From Coriobacteriales bacterium (lineage in GTDB: Bacteria > Actinomycetota > Coriobacteriia > Coriobacteriales > UBA8131), in NCBI GenBank assembly GCA_031256715.1, contig JAIRQA010000123.1, positions 1-44,385 on the forward strand: a stretch of 44,385 bases of DNA, written 5' to 3'. Below, in pieces: positions 8,301 through 17,300 of the stretch. A program made the translations under genes and the position numbers. Numbering within the stretch: the stretch's first letter is position 1; each line of letters opens with the position of its first letter. A model generated the notes under the pieces. That model saw only the letters and a program-made list of their open reading frames with translations, searched no databases and was not told the DNA's origin.

Positions 8301-11300
8301 AAGCCTTACCTGCGAGACATAAGTGGTCCTTATAGCGCAAGCTCCGAGGAACTTGTGACTGTAGGAACAGATGTGAAGATTGTTAACCCCACTACTTGGG
8401 GTGAGCTAAAGATAGCTAGCTATTACTATTCTACAAACAATAGTATTTATGCTACGCCAAATAGTATCGCCTATCCCGCAAGCTATACTATTACAAAGGT
8501 TGTTTCCGATGGAGCAGGTGGATTCATAGACGATACCGTACAGCCACTAACCCTTACTGTAACAGCTGATCCCTTCGAGACCACTACGCATCCTAATGGT
8601 TGGCGCGAGTATGGCGAAGTCACGCGACTTGTTCCCTATGATGGTGGCACCTGGTACAGAGTACACGCAAATTACGTTGCCGAGCGCGTAGTTGTTGCGT
8701 CTATGGGCAGCAGTACTGGCGCGACACAAGGCTCTTCTAATACAGTTTATGTTTATGTGGGTGGAAACTTTGCGCAAGCCGCAAACAATTTGCATGCTCC
8801 ACTTGCTGTTAACCCCGCAGATGGCGCAATTACTATAACTAATCCCGAAGATTCTCAGATGGCAGTTTTTTGTCAGGCTCAGACACCAAGAGTGCAAATA
8901 ACAAAGATGCGCTCTGACTCTTTGCAGCCTTTGGCCGCGGCAACATTTGTGCTATATAAGATGGGTGCAGATGGTAAGTACCATGTGGCACAAAACTTGC
9001 CAGGTGCGCCAACGGCAAGTCCTGGCAGCCCATGGCTTTTCTCGACATCTACTGCAGGTAGCGCGCCCAATGTACTTTTTAGCAACGTTAGTGTTGGCAA
9101 CTATATTGTTGTAGAGACTGCACCGCCGCAACTTTTTGAGCGTGACACACGCTACGATGAACTATTTGATGAAGATGGCTATGTTTGGAATGCAGCCGCG
9201 CCGCCAGATATAGACCCTGCTTTAACTGACACAAGTAAGTATCCTCACTTTGTGGTCACTGCCAAGGATAATTATGGTAACCCTCGTGAGGCATCGGTGG
9301 TTAATCTGACTCCGAATGGCAGCGACGTTACTAACAAGGTCTATGAATTGCCGGTGGTAAACTATCCTTTAATCACGCCTATTATAAAGGCGACAGATAG
9401 TTCGGATGCTAGTGGTGTGCCTAAGGCAGGTGCTATTTATGAGCTTTTAGGTGGCTCGGGCACAGTTTTAGGCTATGCCAAAACAGCTGCTTCAGGTGCA
9501 GGCGTAAACTTTTATAAGCCTGCAGAAGGAGCAGACCCTCTAGCAAATATTGGCAATGCTAGCATGCTAGTAAAACTTAAAGCTCCTGTTGGTTCAAGCC
9601 TGCCTTTTGCCTTTAGCATTCGCGAGTTGCGCAATCTAGATGGCTTAGGCGATAGCTATCACGGTCCTGCCGGAAACTATTTAGACATCAGGCCGCAGTT
9701 TAATTTTTCGTTAAGTAACTCCCTAGATAGCCTGGGGGCAATCTCTACTACACAAGTGCCGCCTACATCTGCAAATCCTAACCCTGAGCCTTTGTTAGGC
9801 AGTTGGACATCGGCAGACAATTCGCTTTACCTAAAAGACAAAAGACCACCTTTTAACGGCGGCGCCAGCTTTACGCCAAGCACAAATACGTTGGCAGTTA
9901 GTGTGGCTTACATACCCGCATTTAATCTTGACTTTACCAAACAGACAGAGACAGCAGCTACAGAGATTAGTACTGGTAATGAGGTCTATGTTACTGTTGA
10001 TGCTGCTGGCGCCGAGTTTAGACTTTACTATACTGTAGATGGTGACGCTTCTTTGGCCAAGCACTATGTAATGCTAGATGATAGCACTGGCGCAAGCAGG
10101 CTGATAGACGACCCCAATGGCGAAGCAAGCACGTTTAGACTGATTTCATCTGCAGATAGTGCTCATATTGGGCGCATTCAATTGCCATACATAGATGCTG
10201 TTGCCAAAACCTGGTATCTTGAAGAAACTAAGACGCCACCTGTCCCTCAAAGTACAGCAACCTTAGATTATTCACCTGCATTAAAGTACCTAAAAATCAG
10301 TCCGGTAAAGATAGACTTCGAGCCAACATCGTCAGTTAATGGTGATCAAGGACATCAAGGAATTGTAGAGAAGATCACGCGCACCGACACCGTCTTTCCA
10401 AGAAAGCCCAATAACCCTGCGCATGATTGGATGCTAAAAAATATAACCGATCCTTACTTCATTAATCTTGTGAAGTTGCCTATAAGACCAACAGGCGTGG
10501 CACCTGTTATAAATGGCTTTGCTATTGACACCATAGATAACGAGAACAGCTGGGCAAGCATCGGCGTTTTTGATGCCGGGTTTAACGTCTACCGCGTGGG
10601 CGCTGAGGGAAGTTATCCGCTTTGGGGGCAAAAACCTGTAGATAGCATTACCACAGGAGGCGCTATTAATAGCCCGCCATACAATTCGGCAACAACGCGA
10701 CGATTGAACCCTGGTTGGTATTGGATCGAAGAGACACGCAGTGGTATTAACTATGATTTCATAGATAGTTGGGAAAACATCGAGGGTGGAAATCGCTACA
10801 ATGAGGCATCTTCTGTTTATGTGAATATCGATGGTAAACTTACAGGAGGACCATTTGGTGGCGCAGGGTTCTTTGTTCCCGGACAAGAAGGCAGCTGGCT
10901 TTCTTTAGCCGATGAGTACTACATTAATCCTTCAACGCGCAATCATGGCTATTGGGTGAACATAGTACCAAACGATACCGAGAGCATAGATGACAATACT
11001 GCTCGCGTGGTATTTGGAAATTCTAATAGACTGCATGGACATATAGAGACATGGATACGCGCCGATGGCGTAAAACTTGGTTATCGTAACCTGCCAAATG
11101 GACATTCAGCCTTAGAGGGCGGTCTTGCAAATGTCGAGTTTTATATTTATCCTGGCTATAAAGATGCCAGTGGCGGCTATCACCGTTTGCCAACTGTTGG
11201 TAATTTGCCTATAAACAAAGAGCCAATAAGAACTGATTCTAATGGCCTTTTTGACACTGGGGGATTTTTGCCGTTAAGTCAGGCATGTCGCGGTATTTCG

Positions 11301-14300
11301 CCAACAGGGCAGGGCAATGTCGATTGGTCGCGGATTTACGATCCTAACGGCACGCTTAAAGACAAGTACTCGGATATCGATAACAGCGATTGGTACCTTA
11401 TTTTTGTAGAGACAAAAGGCGCTGCCGACTATGGAGATTTGCCTGTACTTGCACCAAACTTTGCTAACATCGACCAATTTCCTCAATACGCCTTAGCTAT
11501 CGAGGGCGCATATGGTGGCACATTAACTGTACGCGCACAATTTCATCCCCTAAATCCTTTAACCAAAGAACGAGGGCTGGATGCTTTAGATAGTCGTCCA
11601 AATTATAATCCAGATGATCCCAATACATGGGGAACAGGACGCTATATCGTGCCTAATTATAAGGGCAGCGCAGTCTTAAATATCGCCAAGACAGATGCGC
11701 GCGATCAGTCGCAACCGTTGTTGGGAGCATACTTAAACATTTATATGGTTAATCCCGATATAGTTGCTGAGCGTTACCCATCAGAGCAATACACATTTAA
11801 CCCTGACGATCTTGCGCTTTCAACACTAAATACTACGAGTGACTTGCAGCTGATTACATCTGTAGTCTCTGCCTTAGAACCAACTGATATACGCTTGAAT
11901 CCGGGTTATTATTATGTTGAGGAAAGCCTTGCGCCAATAGGCTATAACAGCTTTGGGTCTTGGCAGATTAACGCCCCAGGTTCTTTAAATAATGGTGGTC
12001 TAGAAGATACTGCCGCTCCGGGAAATCCCTTTGGTCTAAATGCAGCTACCCGCTTTGTAGGGCCAATTGAAGTATTGGATTCTAATGATCCATTTGAGCT
12101 AATTATAAAAGATAGACCATTGGCTCAGATTAGCTTGCGCAATTATTGGAATAGCGTACAAATAGCCGATGCCGATTACAATGTCATATATAGCGTTACG
12201 GGACCTTCCGGATCAGGCTATAGCAACAAGCAAATTACAGTGTCTGCCAACGAGACAGTTACCTTAAATAGGTTAACTGATGGCATTTATACTATTAAGC
12301 TCGTAAGCGTTTCTGATACTGCTTTATTGGGATATCAGGTTAATACGGCGGTGTCACAGGCAGACTATGTGCGTGTTGGAATTCTTGGTGGCGAGATTAT
12401 AGCCGTTAATTATGGCTTGGGAGGCGCCAATGCGGTTGGTAGTTACTTTGGCTTTGGTGGCAATCTGCGTTTTGCTTATGATGGTTTAGGCGGCAAGGAA
12501 TCGTGTGTTATTGATATCAGTTACCCAGCCATTGCCTCGCTGATGATTTTAAAGGGGGGCTATGTAGACGGGCGCTTCTTTGACTATAACCGCACAGGGA
12601 TTCCAGTTTCGTTAGTATCGGCAACTTTTGAGGTAGAAAGGATGCTTGGCGACACTGATGTATTAGACACAGCATACGAAAGTAGCCAGTATGGCTTCAG
12701 TGCAGGAAAACGTACAGTTGTCTGGAATAGCGATGAGCATGTTAGTAATGGCTTGCGTGTAAAGCTAGGCCCTGGGCTATATCGTGTTACCGAGAAAGCA
12801 GTTAGCAATGGCTCCTGGCTTGTAGACATGGCACCTTTGTATGTACGTATCACAGATCAACCAGGTCTTGTTTACCTTAGCAATTGGGACGACTCTATTA
12901 TTAAAAGAAAGCGCGTTGACGCAGATAATCCCGCCAATAATCTTAAAGGTGCTACACCTGATGATCCATTAAGCAATGAAGAAAATACCAGTCGCGCCTG
13001 GTTTTACAACGAGGGCAGCACTGCGCCTGCGGCATTGTATAAACACGCCAATAAAAATGATTCTCCATCTGCCAATCGCAGTGGCGCTGTCTTTGAGGTT
13101 TATGCTGCATCTAAGGTTGTGAACAATAAGTTAGATGCTCAAGCAACTCCAGAAGCAATTCTAAGTTCGGGACGCACGCAATATCCGCCCTATGATGACC
13201 CTGCTAATCCTCCGGTAGACAGTGTAGGCAGTGGACCAGATGCCATATATGCAACAAGGCTAGTTGCGGGCGATTATGTTGTCGTAGAGCGTAGTGCTCC
13301 AGATGGTCTTGCGGCAGATCCATCCGAGTTAACGCCACTAAAGGTTAGCGGTAACACCCAGCCAATCTATAATGGTTTCGCGGATAGTGGCAACATTAAC
13401 TCAGCAGGCATTGTTAATGCTCCACAGACACAAGTTAATGTAACCGTAAAATTAGAGTATCCGCAGGTAGGAAGCTCAGCGAGTTTCAAGACTACAGTTT
13501 CTGGAACGCTTTTAAAACTCTGGCGACTTAAAGACGGGGCTATGGTTGGCTCAGTTAACCCAGATGATTACGTCCTAATGCAACAGCTGGTTACCTATCC
13601 GGGAACAACACCTACGGCAAGCAATTATCCTGGTTATGCTAGTTTCGAGCTGCGCATTACTGGCACGTTTTATATTACCGAGGAAGTCAGTAGCGAATAT
13701 GATTTCATGATAGCTAAAGAAAACTATAGTACGATAGCAAAAGCTGTTAATGCAAATATTGGATTTACAGTAACAAGGGATGCTATAGCAAACCAACTTG
13801 TGATAAGCACAGTTAATAGCGATTATGAGGACTCGCATAACTACAGCGATGTTTCTGATCACACTTGGCTAGATGGCACAACCAATCTGCTTACCATAGA
13901 AAACTCTTTTGCCGGCTATCGCATTGCGGCGCAAAAGCTTGAATTCATGACGAACAAGCCTCTTGCAGATGCTCGTTTTGGTTTATATGACGATGAAATA
14001 AAGGCAAAAAATGCCAACCCAAGCGAGGCTGTCACCTTGCTGGTTTTAGACGAAACTGCAACTGTGAACACCCCAATCTTTCGCCGACAACAGCAACTTG
14101 GTAATACTGATGCCAATGGACTCTTTTATTTTGATCCCCTTTACATAGAGCCAGGGCAGAAAAAAGATTATTGGGTTGCAGAGATACAGTCGCCTGCAGG
14201 TCATACCTATGATGCTTGGTATGACTCCTTGGTGCAAAAAGTGACCATTGGCGAAAGCGAGCATTTACTGGTTGCCAAGTTTACAGATGGCACAGATAGC

Positions 14301-17300
14301 GTGCCATCGCTTGACGTAATTAAGGGATTTAAGGATGCAGGCGGCAACATACAGCCACAAATGATGGCAGATGTTCCTCTTTCGCAAAATGCGTTAAGCG
14401 TCAGTTATACCCTTCGTGCCTCTGCGGCAAATAATGTTGTGCCTTTGTATGGGTACCAGGTAGTCGATTCTGGTTTTACCTTTAAAGATACGCATGCGGC
14501 AGATATCGATGACGCAACTTATAACATAGATGTGGTGCGCTTAGCGCCATCTTATGCGTATTCAGATGCCGCGTCGCAGGCGACAGGAAAAAACGCCAAT
14601 AAGGAACCAGTTTGGGCAAGCGTTAATGGTAGTGCTTGGCAGTTGTTAGATCAAGGACGTAATTTTGCTGTTAACATGCCACCAGACCCAAATACTCCTG
14701 CACTAATTGTACGCTATTGCTCAGTCAATCCAGCTTCTGGCGCCAAAGATCCATATGGAAACCCTGTTTATGATGGCAATTATTATGTTGGCACGATGTT
14801 TGTGCCTGGCGATATCACTTTAGGTATCACTTTTGACGAGCGTCCTACTAATCGCGACACATCAGAGATAGAATCTATCTTAAACACAGCTTATGTACAG
14901 GCGGTTCCACACGCAGGAACCGCTTTGCGCTCTGCCGATGCACATGCCAGACTGGGCTTTGAGATTACAATTCGACCACAGGTTTCTATGGCAAAGGTGC
15001 GTACGTCTTTGGATACTCCTCCTCCGGGCAGTGCTATGCACTACACATTGACCTTAAAGAATGAGCCTAATAGCGATTATGGTGAACAAGTGTTACCCCA
15101 TCCAATAATTTTAGATAAATTACCAGAGTCATCGATGTCTTTTGTAGATGCAAATGTCTATCTTGTGCCTGCTCCTGGCGCAACACGTGTCGCCTATTCT
15201 GCTTACACGTTTAACGAGGATGGCAACTTGTTGTCATGGTCTTTTCCGGGACTTAATTTAGCAGAGGGAGCATCTATAGAAATCGACTTGATGACAAGAT
15301 TAGGTAGCATTATTTTTGAAGGCAAAGTGACTAACACAGCTTATGCAACATCGGGATTAACGTACTTGCCCAGTAAGGATTATCCCACTGGCGCGGCATT
15401 TATACCTACTGGAAATAATTATGATGTAGCTTCTGTAATTTATGATGATAGCCAAGATGGTGCGGTTAAGTTAGCCGAATATAACTTTCTTGTATCAAAA
15501 GGATATAGCAAAAATGGTCTGTTCATAAAGGCTGCGCAGACCACAAACACAAGCCCAGAATCTGGTATAAAAGTACAAAAATCTGCAAGTGTTCAAGGAC
15601 AGCCTGATGCCGAAAACGATTTTTCCCTAGGTGTCGCAGATGTGCGCATGGGCGATATTATTAGCTACCGTTTGCAGTTACGTGTTGGGCAAAACCCAAT
15701 TCAGAATGCCATATTTTATGATATTTTGCCACAGCAACAAAGTGCGACCACATGGACTGCTGATCTGTTAAATCAGCTGGAATTTTTGCAAGTTGATTTG
15801 GTTACAATTACACCAGTAGTTAGTGGCACACCAGGTTCGTCACAGGCGGTTTATGGCTCGCCCATTTCAGTCTTTGGTACTATAGACGCCTCTGTAAGTG
15901 GTGCGGCACAAGTAAGCTTTAGTGATAGCTTAACATATGCTGATCTTCGTGCGGGTAGTGGTAACAGTGTTGGGTCAGATATGGCTAAAAGCTTAATCGT
16001 AAATCTAGATTCTGTAGATTTAGATGGTGCAGGCTTAATGCGCGGCGCTGGTGATGTCCTTGCCTATGAGTTGGTTACTGTAGAGTACTCAATGCGCTTA
16101 AATAACCCAGCGGGTAACGATTCTTTAGACCGCATAGAATTAATAAATAAAGACAACTCGGGAATGTTGGTAGCCAACGATATGGCAATAGATTTTCACT
16201 GGGTAAGCGATCCTAAGATTACTTCTAATCAATCTGGTATTGTAGCCGCTCGCTTTGTTCCTGCTGATGTTTCTATTGCTGGTTTTGTCTGGGATGATCG
16301 TGACATCGATGGAGTGATAAGCGAAGGCATGGCTAGTACGGGACTTGCAAGCGAAAACGATGCTGATATTGCCAAGCCTAAGGTGAATGTTTACCTTTAT
16401 CAAACTACAGATTATGACCCCGCAGATCTAAACGCTGCCAACAATGCCAGCTATCAGCTTATTGCTCAGACACAGTCTGATAGCAATGGCGAATACAGTT
16501 TTAACTCGCTGCCCTCATCGTATGGTACGGGAAATGGCAGTCATGATGTTAGTGACCCAACCTTGCTTAGGTATCGCGTTGTCTTTGGATCTGTATCTGG
16601 TTATCAGTATACTCTGACTAATGCTGGTGTTGACTCAAGTCTAAATTCGGCTGTGGCTAACATGCAATGGACTTCGGCTGACATTCCGCCAGCACCTGGC
16701 GCAGATGGTTACTATGGTCTAGGCGAGACTTTTGCTTTCTTTACTCAAAATGAATTTGATGGTTGGCAAGTGGACTTAGGTATGAAAAATGGCAACAGCC
16801 AAGCTCCTCCAAAGCAGATTAATGGTGGCATGTATTGCAGCGCCGATATCAGTGGAACTGTTTTTTATGATGCAAACGGTAACTCTATACTTGACTCTAA
16901 CGAAGGTGCTTTACCCGAGGGCACAATGCCTTCGCCGGCATTTGTGAATCTAGAGTTATATCGCTCTGACGACTTAAACAATCCTATAGCAACTACCAAG
17001 CCAGACCCTGCAACTGGGTATTATAGCTTTGCTAATTTATTGGTTAAATATAATGATAGCTATACATATAGTATTGTTGCAGACAAGTTGGCGCCAGAGT
17101 TGGCGTCTGTTTCACATGATTACCAATGGGCATTGCCTGAAGTCGTTTTAGATTCAGAGATAAATTCGAACTTCGTTGCCGTAAATAGCGGCGAAGACGC
17201 GACTGTGCCTAATGACAGTTGGCGTTTTGCAAATAAAGAGTTAGCTTTGGAGTATGGTCAAAGTCAACGCTATATTAATGCCGGGTTGATCCCTAAAGGA